A stretch of DNA of 64,000 nucleotides, taken from positions 1 to 64,000 of the forward strand of contig CAJJWN010000012.1 of assembly GCA_905196835.1 (NCBI GenBank), given 5' to 3'. How positions within the stretch are numbered: the stretch's first letter is position 1; each line of letters starts with the position of its first letter. Below are positions 52,041-59,746 of this stretch, one piece after another. Below the pieces are notes generated by a model. The model was not told the origin of the DNA. It saw nothing but the letters and a program-made list of their open reading frames with translations, and did no database searches. The position numbers and the translations under genes were made by a program. Origin of the DNA: an uncultured Prevotella sp. Its GTDB lineage: Bacteria > Bacteroidota > Bacteroidia > Bacteroidales > Bacteroidaceae.

Positions 52041-52994
52041 TCAAAAGAACTTCGTCTCTTCCCCGACTATCTCGCTAAGCAGCATGTTAGCCAGACGGCT
52101 CGTGCCGAGGCGCAGCCACTTGTTAGTGAGCCATTTTTCGCCCAGAACCTCTTTAACTATCGTGTAGTAGATAAGTGCGTCCATCACCGAGTTAAGGCCG
52201 CCAGCGGGCTTAAAACCTATCTGTATGCCCGTTTCTTCGTAGTATTCCTTGATGGCCTGGCACATCACGTAGGCCGCCTCCGGCGTCGCGGCAGGCTCCA
52301 GCTTGCCGGTGGATGTCTTGATGTAGTCGGCCCCGGCGTACATCGCCAGTATTGACGCCTTCTTGATGTTCTGCGCCGTCTTGAGGCATCCTGTCTCGAG
52401 TATAACCTTCATCGGGGCGTCGCCGCACGCCTGTTTCAGCTCGGCTATGTCGTCGCAAACGCCCTCGTAGTCGCCGCTTAGGAACTTGCCTACGGGCATC
52501 ACGATGTCTATCTCCGTCGCGCCGTCCTTCACGGCGAGTGCCGTCTCGGCTATTTTCACCTCGATGAGAGCTTGCGACGAGGGGAAACTGCCTGACACAC
52601 AGGCTATTTCCACGCCGTCAACCTCAAGCGATTCGGCTACCGTCCGCGCGAAACACGGGTAGACGCAGATGGTCGCCACGTGGGGCAGGTCGGGGTAGGT
52701 GGCATCAAACTGGTTCACTCTTTCGGTGAAGGCGAGGATAGACTCGTCGCTGTCCGTCGTCTTGAGCGATGTCAGCTCGATGCTGCCGAAGAGGAATTTC
52801 TTTACCTCCGGCGTGTCGTTCTCATGCACCTTCTCGGCTATGAGCCTCCTTACGGCATCGCGCACCGCCGCGTCGTCGATGTCGGTATTATACTTTGCCA
52901 GAGCCTCCTCGTACTTGCTCATCTTCGGGAACTCCGCCTCGTGCCCATGCTCGTGCCCGCACGTGCAGGCCTTCTTGTCGTTTTCTGTTGCCAT
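52041..52994 (-). CDS. deoC: Deoxyribose-phosphate aldolase
   Basis: 317 aa. Class I aldolase cleaving 2-deoxyribose 5-phosphate. TIM barrel with VATICVYPCFARTV, DGATEIDIVMPVGKFLSGDY, PMKVILETGCL and the Schiff-base lysine in ADYIKTSTGKL. N-terminal extension with metal-binding character (KACTCGHEHGHEAEFP) not present in E. coli DeoC. Last gene of the mnmG-to-deoC gene row. Confidence 0.93.
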   Translation of the reverse strand: MATENDKKACTCGHEHGHEAEFPKMSKYEEALAKYNTDIDDAAVRDAVRRLIAEKVHENDTPEVKKFLFGSIELTSLKTTDSDESILAFTERVNQFDATYPDLPHVATICVYPCFARTVAESLEVDGVEIACVSGSFPSSQALIEVKIAETALAVKDGATEIDIVMPVGKFLSGDYEGVCDDIAELKQACGDAPMKVILETGCLKTAQNIKKASILAMYAGADYIKTSTGKLEPAATPEAAYVMCQAIKEYYEETGIQIGFKPAGGLNSVMDALIYYTIVKEVLGEKWLTNKWLRLGTSRLANMLLSEIVGEETKFF

Positions 52995-53014
52995 ATTGTC
53001 GTTCTTTTTAGTTG

Positions 53015-53085
53015 TTAATCAATCGATTATTCATTTTTCATTCCATCATTATTCATTATTCATTCTTAATTTTTCATTCGCGATA
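53015..53085. repeat. ATTATTC/TTTTTCATT 7-mer repeat
   Basis: CGATTATTCATTTTTCATTCC and CATTATTCATTATTCATTC words in one orientation. It encodes the last residues (LRMNNE) of the MazG-like protein on the minus strand. Confidence 0.65.
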
Positions 53086-53396
53086 TGTCGCGTGGCGTCG
53101 CGTTTTGTCTTCTTTTCAAGGTTGCGTTTCAGTGCTTCGGTAAGGTCAACGCCCGTCTGGTTGGCAAGGCAGAGCAGCACCCAGAGCACGTCGGCCATCT
53201 CGTCGGCCGGGTCTGTCGGCTCGCCCTTCTTGAAGCTCTGGTCGCCGTATTTGCGCGCCATGACGCGCGCCAGCTCGCCAACCTCTTCCGTTAGGCACGC
53301 CATGTTGGTAAGTTCGCTGAAGTAGCGCACGCCGTATTGCCTAATCCATTGGTCTACAATGAGTTGCGCTTCGCGCAAGGTTATCTCGTCGTTCAT
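53049..53396 (-). CDS. MazG-like nucleotide pyrophosphohydrolase
   Basis: 115 aa. All-alpha NTP-PPase: LTEEVGELARVMARKYGDQS (EExxE metal motif) and DPADEMADVLWVLLCLANQTG (ExxD motif). Hydrolyses nucleoside triphosphates, possibly damaged ones. The family usually ends at about KKTKRDATRH; the extra IANEKLRMNNE is repeat-derived. Lies between dtd and deoC. Confidence 0.9.
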   Translation of the reverse strand: MNDEITLREAQLIVDQWIRQYGVRYFSELTNMACLTEEVGELARVMARKYGDQSFKKGEPTDPADEMADVLWVLLCLANQTGVDLTEALKRNLEKKTKRDATRHIANEKLRMNNE

Positions 53397-53404
53397 TGTT
53401 TTAT

Positions 53405-53530
53405 GATTGTAAGCTCCCTCCCGGCCTCCCCGAGGGGAGGTGACAAGATAGAGGCAATTTGTTGTTTCGTGTATGCTGCAATGTTTGCCTGTCGGGCTCC
53501 TTCCCTCGGGGAGGTCAGGGTGGGGGCTTT
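53405..53530. repeat. Inverted repeat with CCTCCCCGAGGGGAGG arms
   Basis: Left CTCCCTCCCGGCCTCCCCGA, right CTCCTTCCCTCGGGGAGGTC, with an 80-base spacer. Related blocks are at 56112-56250, 30345, 12690 and 3243. It overlaps the dtd stop. Confidence 0.7.
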
Positions 53531-53981
53531 ACTCCTTGTGCCTCGTGTCCATGCAGATAGTCACCGGGCCGTCGTTTACAAGTTCCACCTTCATGTCCGC
53601 GCCGAACTCGCCCGTGAGCACCTTGAGGCCCGTTTCGCGGCGCAGCTTCTCGCAGAAACTCTCGTACAGCGGTATGGAAACCTCGTGGCGGGCGGCGTGA
53701 ATCCATGAGGGGCGGTTGCCTTTCTTGTACGACGCCAGCAGGGTGAACTGGCTTACTACCAGGATTTCGCCGCCTATGGCCGTCACGGGCAGGTTCATCA
53801 CGCCCTCCGCGTCGTCGAAAACGCGCAGCGCGGCGGTCTTTTTCACAAGCCAGTCAACGTCCTCCTCGGTGTCGCCTTCGGCCACTCCGAGCAGTATCAT
53901 GTAGCCTTTGCCTATGGCCGACTTCACCTCTCCGCCTATGGTTACTGACGCGCGGCTGACGCGTTGTATCACTGTTTTCAT
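53529..53981 (-). CDS. dtd: D-aminoacyl-tRNA deacylase
   Basis: 150 aa from ATG 53981 (MKTVIQRVSRASVTIGGEV), the usual DTD start and length. Removes D-amino acids from tRNA. SQFTLLASYKKGNRPSW contains the conserved SQFTL motif and NDGPVTICMDTR is the GP-type cross-subunit motif. It has its own -7 box at 53997-54004. Confidence 0.95.
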   Translation of the reverse strand: MKTVIQRVSRASVTIGGEVKSAIGKGYMILLGVAEGDTEEDVDWLVKKTAALRVFDDAEGVMNLPVTAIGGEILVVSQFTLLASYKKGNRPSWIHAARHEVSIPLYESFCEKLRRETGLKVLTGEFGADMKVELVNDGPVTICMDTRHKE

Positions 53982-53996
53982 GCGTGTTTTTATTTT

Positions 53997-54004
53997 CAAA
54001 GTTA
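53997..54004 (-). promoter_or_regulatory. -7 promoter box for dtd
   Basis: TAACTTTG on the minus strand, 16 bases before the dtd ATG, implying a leader of only a few bases. Confidence 0.55.
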
Positions 54005-54014
54005 GCGTTTATGG

Positions 54015-54185
54015 CCGTTACGGCCAAATGTTTTCGTGTAAAAGTTGTTATTTGCCGGCGTGAGCCGTTGTGAAAGGCGGTATTCCGCGTTGTAAAATGC
54101 CGCCTTTTGCCGCCTGTTTCGCGGCCTTTTGTAGGCTGAAATACCGCCTTTAAAATGCCGCCAAACAGCGCAGTGGCAATGGCTT
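54015..54185. repeat. AAAGGCGG/CCGCCTTTT dispersed repeats
   Basis: Multiple interleaved copies of GAAAGGCGGTATTCCGC, AAAATGCCGCCTTTTGCC and AAATACCGCCTTTAAAATG, self-complementary in pairs. Non-coding. Confidence 0.6.
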
Positions 54186-54227
54186 TAACTTCTAAGCGAA
54201 CGCAGTGGGCGATAACTTCTTTAATTT

Positions 54228-56057
54228 CTATAACTTCTTATTAAAGTGTTCCCACACGATTTTGGCCTTCGCTTGTCCTATAACGTCTGTAAGTTGCTGT
54301 AAATCAGCCTCTTTAATGCGCTTTACCGACTTCAGCGCTTGCAGCAATGCGTCCTTCGTCTTGGGGCCTATGCCGCGGATGTCGTCCAGCTCAGAGTGCA
54401 GCGCGTGTTTCGAACGCTTGTCGCGGTGGAAGGTTATGGCGAAGCGGTGCACCTCGTCCTGCATGTGCGTGAGGAGGCGAAACAGCTCGCTGTCGGTCTT
54501 CATCCCCACCACCACGGGCGGCAGGCCGTACAGCAGTTCGTTGGTGTGGTGGCGGTCGTCCTTGGCCAGTCCGGCGATGGGGATGTCGAGTCCGAGTTCG
54601 CCCTCGACGACGCTGCGCACAACGCTCATCTGCCCCTGTCCGCCGTCGGTTATGATGAGGTCGGGCAGGGGCTGGCCTTCCTCCACCATGCGCGAGTATC
54701 GGCGGCGTACCACCTCCTGCATCGACGCGTAGTCGTCAGGCCCCTCTACTGTTTTTATAATGTACTTGCGGTAGTCCTTCTTGCTGGGTTTCATCTTCTT
54801 GAACACCACGCAGGCGGCCACGGCGTCTGTGCCCGAGATGTTGGAGTTGTCAAACATTTCGATTTGGTAAGGCATCTTGGGCAGCTTCAGCGCGGCCTGT
54901 ATTTCCTTCATCAGGCGCACCGATTTCTGCTCGGGGTTCAGCTTTTCAGCCTGTTTCAGGCGGTCGAAGCGGTACTGCTTGCCGTTCATCTCCGACAGGT
55001 CGAGCAGCGTGCGCTTGTCGCCCCGCTGCGGCACGGTGAACGTTACGCCGTCGAGCGTCATTTCGACGGGGAACGGCACGATTACCTCGCGCGACGTGCT
55101 GCCCATCCGTTCGCGTATTTGCAGTATGGCGAGTTGCAGTATTTCGAGAGCCGTTTCGCCCAGTTTCTTCTTCATTTCGAAGGTCTGCGCCTGGTTGATA
55201 GAGCCGTTTGTCACGTGCATGTAGTTCACAAAGGCCGTCCGTTCGTCGTCGGTCACGCTGAACACGTCAACGTCCGTAATCGTGTGGCTCACCACCTCGC
55301 TCTTGGCGCAGAAGCCGTCCAGCAACAGGTAGCGTTGTTTCAGCACCTCGGCCTCCTCGAAGCGCATCTCCTCGGCCAGCCGCTGCATCTGCGCGTAGAG
55401 CCTGCGTTGCAGCTCGCGCGTGTTGCCTTTAAGTATTTCGCGCGCCTGGGCTATGCACTCCTGGTAGTCTTCGTAGCTCTGGCGGCCTATGCACGGTGCG
55501 CCGCAATTATGTATGTGGTACTCTAAGCAGGGGCGGTATTTGCCCTGCTCCACGCCCTCGCGCGTTATGGGTTGGCGGCATGTGCGCGGCCGGTACAGCT
55601 TCTTGATAAGCTCAAGCACGGCGTACATGGAGCCGATATGGCTGTAAGGGCCGTAGTAAGTGCCCCATTTCTTGTTGATGGTGCGCGTCTTAAAGATGCG
55701 CGGAAAATACTCTTTCGTGACGCAGATTGAGGGGTATGTCTTGCCGTCTTTGAGCAGAATGTTATAGCGCGGCTGGTATTTCTTTATGAGACTGTTCTCC
55801 AGCAGCAGCGCGTCCTCCTCGGTGTTGACCACCGTGTAGGTAATGTCGTGGATTTTGCTTACCAGCACTTTCGTCTTGAAGCGGTCTACCTCCTTGTGGA
55901 AGTAGGACGACACGCGCGCCTTCAAGTTCTTCGCCTTGCCCACGTATATTATCGTTCCGTGCTCGTCGTAGTATTGGTAGCTGCCGGGCTTGGCGGGCAT
56001 GTTGCTTACGATAGCCTTCAGACGGGCTAGCCGCTTTTCGTTTTCTTCTTTAGTCAT
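54228..56057 (-). CDS. uvrC: UvrABC excinuclease subunit C
   Basis: 609 aa. N-terminal GIY-YIG nuclease (KPGSYQYYDEHGTIIYVGKA), Cys-rich linker (RTCRQPITREGVEQGKYRPCLEYHIHNCGAPCIG), UVR domain (MQRLAEEMRFEEAEVLKQRY), RNase H-like 5-prime nuclease (FDNSNISGTDAVAACVVF, IITDGGQGQMSVV) and C-terminal helix-hairpin-helix (LDDIRGIGPKTKDALLQALKSV). Makes both incisions in nucleotide excision repair. The promoter overlaps a parS-type palindrome. Confidence 0.97.
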   Translation of the reverse strand: MTKEENEKRLARLKAIVSNMPAKPGSYQYYDEHGTIIYVGKAKNLKARVSSYFHKEVDRFKTKVLVSKIHDITYTVVNTEEDALLLENSLIKKYQPRYNILLKDGKTYPSICVTKEYFPRIFKTRTINKKWGTYYGPYSHIGSMYAVLELIKKLYRPRTCRQPITREGVEQGKYRPCLEYHIHNCGAPCIGRQSYEDYQECIAQAREILKGNTRELQRRLYAQMQRLAEEMRFEEAEVLKQRYLLLDGFCAKSEVVSHTITDVDVFSVTDDERTAFVNYMHVTNGSINQAQTFEMKKKLGETALEILQLAILQIRERMGSTSREVIVPFPVEMTLDGVTFTVPQRGDKRTLLDLSEMNGKQYRFDRLKQAEKLNPEQKSVRLMKEIQAALKLPKMPYQIEMFDNSNISGTDAVAACVVFKKMKPSKKDYRKYIIKTVEGPDDYASMQEVVRRRYSRMVEEGQPLPDLIITDGGQGQMSVVRSVVEGELGLDIPIAGLAKDDRHHTNELLYGLPPVVVGMKTDSELFRLLTHMQDEVHRFAITFHRDKRSKHALHSELDDIRGIGPKTKDALLQALKSVKRIKEADLQQLTDVIGQAKAKIVWEHFNKKL

Positions 56058-56088
56058 AAGGCGTAAGTGCTTTATACAAAGGGGTTTT

Positions 56089-56096
56089 CAAAGGTA
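56089..56096 (-). promoter_or_regulatory. -7 promoter box for uvrC
   Basis: TACCTTTG on the minus strand. Only one base separates it from the parS palindrome, which would lie in the promoter spacer. Confidence 0.55.
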
Positions 56097-56097
56097 A

Positions 56098-56113
56098 TGT
56101 TTCACGTGAAACA
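56098..56113. promoter_or_regulatory. parS-type site (ParB/Spo0J binding palindrome)
   Basis: TGTTTCACGTGAAACA, a perfect 16-bp palindrome equal to the bacterial parS consensus. ParB binding here would seed chromosome segregation complexes. A second identical site is 1.2 kb away. Confidence 0.8.
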
Positions 56114-56250
56114 AGCCCCTCCCCAGCCCTCCCCGAGGGGAGGGAGAGCCGATGCCGCAGGGTGGTTGTTTCCTCAAATGAAGACTTTAACATTTACATT
56201 GGCATTCATTTCTCCCTCCCCTCGGGGAGGGCTGGGGAGGGGGCTTATCT
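56114..56250. repeat. Inverted repeat with CCCTCCCCGAGGGGAGGG arms
   Basis: Left arm from AGCCCCTCCCCAGCCCTCCC and right arm from TCCCTCCCCTCGGGGAGGGC, each also internally palindromic. About 70-base spacer. Between uvrC and apt. Confidence 0.75.
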
Positions 56251-56252
56251 CT

Positions 56253-56783
56253 TTACACTTTCAGCAGCGTCGTTATTTCGGCATCCTTGCCGAAGTTGTC
56301 ACGGCCGTGCAGGCCTTCGCGCGTAAGCTCTATGATGAAGTTCACGTATATTTTCTTCGGATTGAACTTCTTTACGAGGTCGTAGGCGGCGCGCATCGTG
56401 CCGCCGGTAGCCAGCAGGTCGTCGTGCAAGAGAACTACGTCGTCGCTCGTGATGGCGTCCTTGTGTATTTCGATAGTGTCCGTACCATACTCCTTGTTGT
56501 ACGTCTCCTGTATTGTGTCGCACGGCAGCTTGCCCGGTTTGCGGCATAGCACAACGCCGGCGTGGAGCCTTACGGCCAGGGCTGACGACATGATGAAGCC
56601 GCGGCTCTCGATGCCTACGATTTTGGTGATGCCCTTGTCTTTGTAGAGGTCGTACAGCTCGTCCTCCATTATTTGCAGGCATTCGGGGTTGGAGAACAGT
56701 GTCGTCACGTCCCTGAAATTAATTCCTTTCTTCGGAAAATCGGGTATGCACCTCAGATTTTCCAGCAATGTCTTGTTGTTCAT
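56253..56783 (-). CDS. apt: Adenine phosphoribosyltransferase
   Basis: 176 aa. Salvages adenine to AMP with PRPP. N-terminal LRCIPDFPKKGINFRDVTTL is the Apt signature, IVGIESRGFIMSSALAVRL follows, and the PRPP loop is VVLLHDDLLATGGTMRAAYDLV. Intact. Sits between mnmG and uvrC as in other Bacteroidales. Confidence 0.96.
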   Translation of the reverse strand: MNNKTLLENLRCIPDFPKKGINFRDVTTLFSNPECLQIMEDELYDLYKDKGITKIVGIESRGFIMSSALAVRLHAGVVLCRKPGKLPCDTIQETYNKEYGTDTIEIHKDAITSDDVVLLHDDLLATGGTMRAAYDLVKKFNPKKIYVNFIIELTREGLHGRDNFGKDAEITTLLKV

Positions 56784-56819
56784 TTTTACGTTTTCCTTTT
56801 TATTGTTGATTGGTTGTTT

Positions 56820-57140
56820 CTTTGAGAGTTCTGGGAGAACTGGGAGGTTTGGGAGGGCTGGGATGACGGAGAGGCGAGGCGGCTTTCTTGCCTTCTAACC
56901 GCTTGTTTCCTCACCTTCTCATCCTCTCACTTTCTCACCTTTCTTTTTACCGTTTTACCTTTTTACTTTTTTACCTTTATAATATGCGGCCTTTTGCTTG
57001 ATGAAAGGCGGTCTTTTGCCTGATGAAAGGCCACCTTTTGCAAGGCGTTTTGCGGCCTTTTGCAAAGCCCCTGTTTTCGCCCCGGCCGGCGGGTGGTTGC
57101 TGCCTGCCGTGCAGGCGGCTGACGGGTGCAGGGCGTAGGG
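56820..57140. repeat. Mosaic of four repeat families upstream of apt
   Basis: In order: CTGGGAGAAC 9-mers (56823-56870), TCACCTTCTCATCCTCTCAC 8-mers (56910-56942), TTTACCGTTTTACCTTTTTAC 8-mers (56945-56980), then GAAAGGCGGTCTTTTGCCTG units (56985-57070) and a GC-rich hairpin (GTGCCGCC...GGCGGCAT, about 57150-57170). No gene is supportable in 56784-57300. Confidence 0.65.
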
Positions 57141-57302
57141 TGGGGCGGTGCCGCCAGGGTGGCGGCATACAGCCTTGAAACACGGCTGGTTTCATCGTGA
57201 AACTTAATGATTTTAACATTCAAGCAAAGTTGTGGACGGTCGGCGTATGTTGCTATGTTTCAGTCCGTTTCACCGTTTTAGTTTGACGAAAAATCCTCAA
57301 TT

Positions 57303-57318
57303 TGTTTCACGTGAAACA
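57303..57318. promoter_or_regulatory. parS-type site, second copy
   Basis: TGTTTCACGTGAAACA again, immediately downstream of the mnmG stop (10 bases away). Two perfect sites 1.2 kb apart match the clustering expected of functional parS loci near a replication origin. Confidence 0.8.
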
Positions 57319-57328
57319 TCTATACGTC

Positions 57329-59200
57329 TCACCGTTTCATGAGCACCAGCATGATGTTGATGTCACTTGGCGACACGCCCGGGATGCGGCTTGCCTGCGC
57401 AAGAGTTTCCGGGTCGATTTTTTCGAGCTTCTGCCGCGCTTCCGTTGATAGCTGTTGCATCTCGGAGTAGCGGAAGTGTCCGCGAATTTTGATGTTTTCC
57501 AGGCGGTGCATCTTGTCGGCCACGAGCCGCTCGCGCTCTATGTAGCCCTTGTATTTCATCTTGATTTCGGCGGCCTCGGTGATTTCCTCCTGGCGGTTAG
57601 GCAGCGATTTTATCGCCTCGCGCAGTCCGGGCAGGATGCCGGAGAGGTTTTGCATGTTGAGCTGCGGCCGCGCCATGAGGTCTGATATTTTGCAGCCCTC
57701 GCGCAGCGGGGTGGTGCCCAATGCTTCGAGTGCGGAGTTTATGTCGTGCGGTTTCACCGGTGTAGTGGCGCAGTAATCCGTGAGCCGATTGATGGCTTCT
57801 TTCTTCTGCATCCACCAGTCGTAGCGTCCGCGCGTGGCAAGACCTAATGAGTAGGCGCGCTCCGTGAGGCGTGCGTCGGCATCGTCCTGCCTTAAAAGTA
57901 TGCGGTATTCGGCGCGGCTGGTGAACATGCGGTAAGGTTCGTCAACGCCTTTCGTCACGAGGTCGTCTACGAGTACGCCTATGTAAGCCTCGTCGCGGCC
58001 GAGGGTGAAGGTCTGCGTGCCCGTGCATCGCAGCGCGGCGTTCACTCCGGCCACGAGCCCCTGACCGGCAGCCTCCTCGTAACCGGTGGTGCCGTTCACC
58101 TGTCCGGCCATGAAGAGGCCGGGCACGAGTTTCGATTCGAGCGTATGGCGCAGCTGCGTCGGGTCGAAGAAATCGTACTCTATGGCGTAGCCCGGGCGGT
58201 ACACCTTGGCGTCGCGCAGGGCGGGTATGCATCTTAGCGCGTTGATTTGCACGTCCATCGGCATGGACGAGGAGAAGCCGTTGAGGTACATTTCGTTGGT
58301 GTCTTCGCCTTCGGGCTCGAGGAAGAGGGGATGTTGCTGCTTGTCGGGGAAGGTTACGAGCTTGGTCTCTATTGACGGACAGTAGCGCGGCCCGATGCTC
58401 TGGATTTGCCCGTTGTACAGCGGCGAGTCGGCCAGTCCGGCCCGCAGCGTGGCGTGTACGTCGGGGTTGGTGTAACAAGTCCAGCACGTAAGCTGCCTGA
58501 GCGGCCTGCCGGGCGACATGAAGCTGAAGCCGTGGAAATCCTGTTCGCCCTCCTGCACCTCCATGTCCTCGAAGTGAACGCTGCGGCGGTCGATGCGAAC
58601 GGGCGTGCCGGTCTTCATGCGTCCGGCGGTTATGCCGTGCCGCGTGATGCTCTCGGTGAGGCGTGTCACGGCCGGTTCGGCTATGCGCCCGCCGGGCAGT
58701 TGCTTGCGCCCTATGTGCAGCAGGCCGTTGAGGAAGGTGCCTGCGGTGAGCACCACGCTCTTTGCGCGCAGCTCCACGCCCCACACGGTGCGCACGCCCA
58801 CGGCCTCGCCGCGCTCCACGAGGAGCTCGTCGGCCTGGTCTTGCCAGATGTCAAGGCCGTCGGTATGGTCGAGCACGGTGCGCCATTGCCATATGAACTT
58901 GCCGCGGTCGCACTGCGCGCGGGGGCTCCACACGGCCGGACCCTTCGAGCGGTTGAGCATACGGAACTGTATTGCCGTCTTGTCGGTGACGATGCCCATG
59001 TGCCCGCCCAGTGCGTCGATTTCGCGCACTATCTGGCCTTTGGCTATGCCGCCCACGGCCGGGTTGCAGCTCATCTGCGCTATTTTGTTCATGTCCATGG
59101 TCACGAGGCAGGTGCGTGCGCCCATGTTGGCCGCCGCCGTGGCCGCCTCGCAACCGGCGTGTCCGCCGCCAATAACGATTACGTCGTAGTGTAATATCAT
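57329..59200 (-). CDS. mnmG: tRNA uridine 5-carboxymethylaminomethyl modification enzyme MnmG (GidA)
   Basis: 623 aa. FAD-binding start DVIVIGGGHAGCEAATAAANMG. MSCNPAVGGIAKGQIVREIDALGG and GTFLNGLLHIG are the GidA signatures. CTCGYTNP-like Cys region LTCWTCYTNPDVH. C-terminal helical domain EAIKSLPNRQEEITEAAEIKMKYKGYIERE for MnmE binding. Modifies wobble U34. In many bacteria gidA lies near oriC, consistent with the parS sites here. Confidence 0.97.
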   Translation of the reverse strand: MILHYDVIVIGGGHAGCEAATAAANMGARTCLVTMDMNKIAQMSCNPAVGGIAKGQIVREIDALGGHMGIVTDKTAIQFRMLNRSKGPAVWSPRAQCDRGKFIWQWRTVLDHTDGLDIWQDQADELLVERGEAVGVRTVWGVELRAKSVVLTAGTFLNGLLHIGRKQLPGGRIAEPAVTRLTESITRHGITAGRMKTGTPVRIDRRSVHFEDMEVQEGEQDFHGFSFMSPGRPLRQLTCWTCYTNPDVHATLRAGLADSPLYNGQIQSIGPRYCPSIETKLVTFPDKQQHPLFLEPEGEDTNEMYLNGFSSSMPMDVQINALRCIPALRDAKVYRPGYAIEYDFFDPTQLRHTLESKLVPGLFMAGQVNGTTGYEEAAGQGLVAGVNAALRCTGTQTFTLGRDEAYIGVLVDDLVTKGVDEPYRMFTSRAEYRILLRQDDADARLTERAYSLGLATRGRYDWWMQKKEAINRLTDYCATTPVKPHDINSALEALGTTPLREGCKISDLMARPQLNMQNLSGILPGLREAIKSLPNRQEEITEAAEIKMKYKGYIERERLVADKMHRLENIKIRGHFRYSEMQQLSTEARQKLEKIDPETLAQASRIPGVSPSDINIMLVLMKR

Positions 59201-59202
59201 TT

Positions 59203-59540
59203 TTTTACGGTTTTGCGGTTTTACGGTTGTCGGGTTATGATGTCTGCGGTTTTACGGTTATGGGGGTTGCGTTATAAGGTTTTACGGTTTAACGTAAGTT
59301 CGATGGATTTCATCCCTGAAAACGGTGGCGTTGCGAAATGCGGCATATTGGCCTGTAAAAGGCCGTCTTTTGCATTGCCATTTGCCGTCTTTTGCATTGT
59401 AAAACACGGCATATTGAAACCGTATGGCTCGCATTGGCTTGAACGTCTGTATGGCATTGGCCATTATGACCGCATAGCCTTATAACCTTATAACCGCATA
59501 ACCTTATGACCGCATGACCGCATAACCTTATAACCTTTAC
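59203..59540. repeat. 8-mer ACGGTTTT/AAGGTTTT repeats flanking AAAGGCCGTC units, in the mnmG leader
   Basis: Left octamers (TTTTACGG, TTTTGCGG, GGTTATAA types, 59206-59292), a centre with AAAAGGCCGTCTTTTGCATTG units (59335-59415), and right octamers (ACCGCATA, ACCTTATA types, 59465-59537). Together an inverted repeat enclosing another repeat family. Non-coding. Confidence 0.75.
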
Positions 59541-59544
59541 GCCG

Positions 59545-59552
59545 CAAAAGTA
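59545..59552 (-). promoter_or_regulatory. -7 promoter box for mnmG
   Basis: TACTTTTG on the minus strand. If used, mnmG has a leader of about 340 bases made almost wholly of repeats. Confidence 0.5.
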
Positions 59553-59582
59553 AGAATTAAAATCGAATTTTTTGTCAAATAG

Positions 59583-59613
59583 TTTGATTTATCACCAAAA
59601 TGGAGTATATTTG
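59583..59613 (+). promoter_or_regulatory. Full promoter for sdhCAB: -33 TTTG and -7 TATATTTG
   Basis: TTTG at 59583-59586 and TATATTTG at 59606-59613 are separated by 19 bases, the arrangement known for the Bacteroidota primary sigma factor. Best promoter in the window. Confidence 0.75.
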
Positions 59614-59619
59614 CATCTC

Positions 59620-59705
59620 CAAAGGGTGCCACAATACCTATAATAAGGTATGGCGGCGCGTGCCTTTCGCCTTGCGCGAAGGGTTGCCGACGCGTGTGTT
59701 GACAT
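59620..59705 (+). promoter_or_regulatory. Structured 5-prime leader of sdhC
   Basis: Hairpin ATACCT (59634-59639) with AGGTAT (59646-59651), and hairpin CCTTTCGC (59663-59670) with GCGAAGGG (59676-59683) closing a CTTGC loop. The flanking GGCGGCGCGTG and TTGCCGACGCGTG parts can pair imperfectly. May be regulatory; no known class recognised. Confidence 0.4.
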
Positions 59706-59746
59706 TATCAATAATTCAATTTAATACTTTAAAAAATCAATCATTT

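Noticed and set aside
54339-55526. 395-codon plus-strand frame over uvrC
   Set aside because: Antisense shadow of UvrC, which has all family motifs on the other strand.
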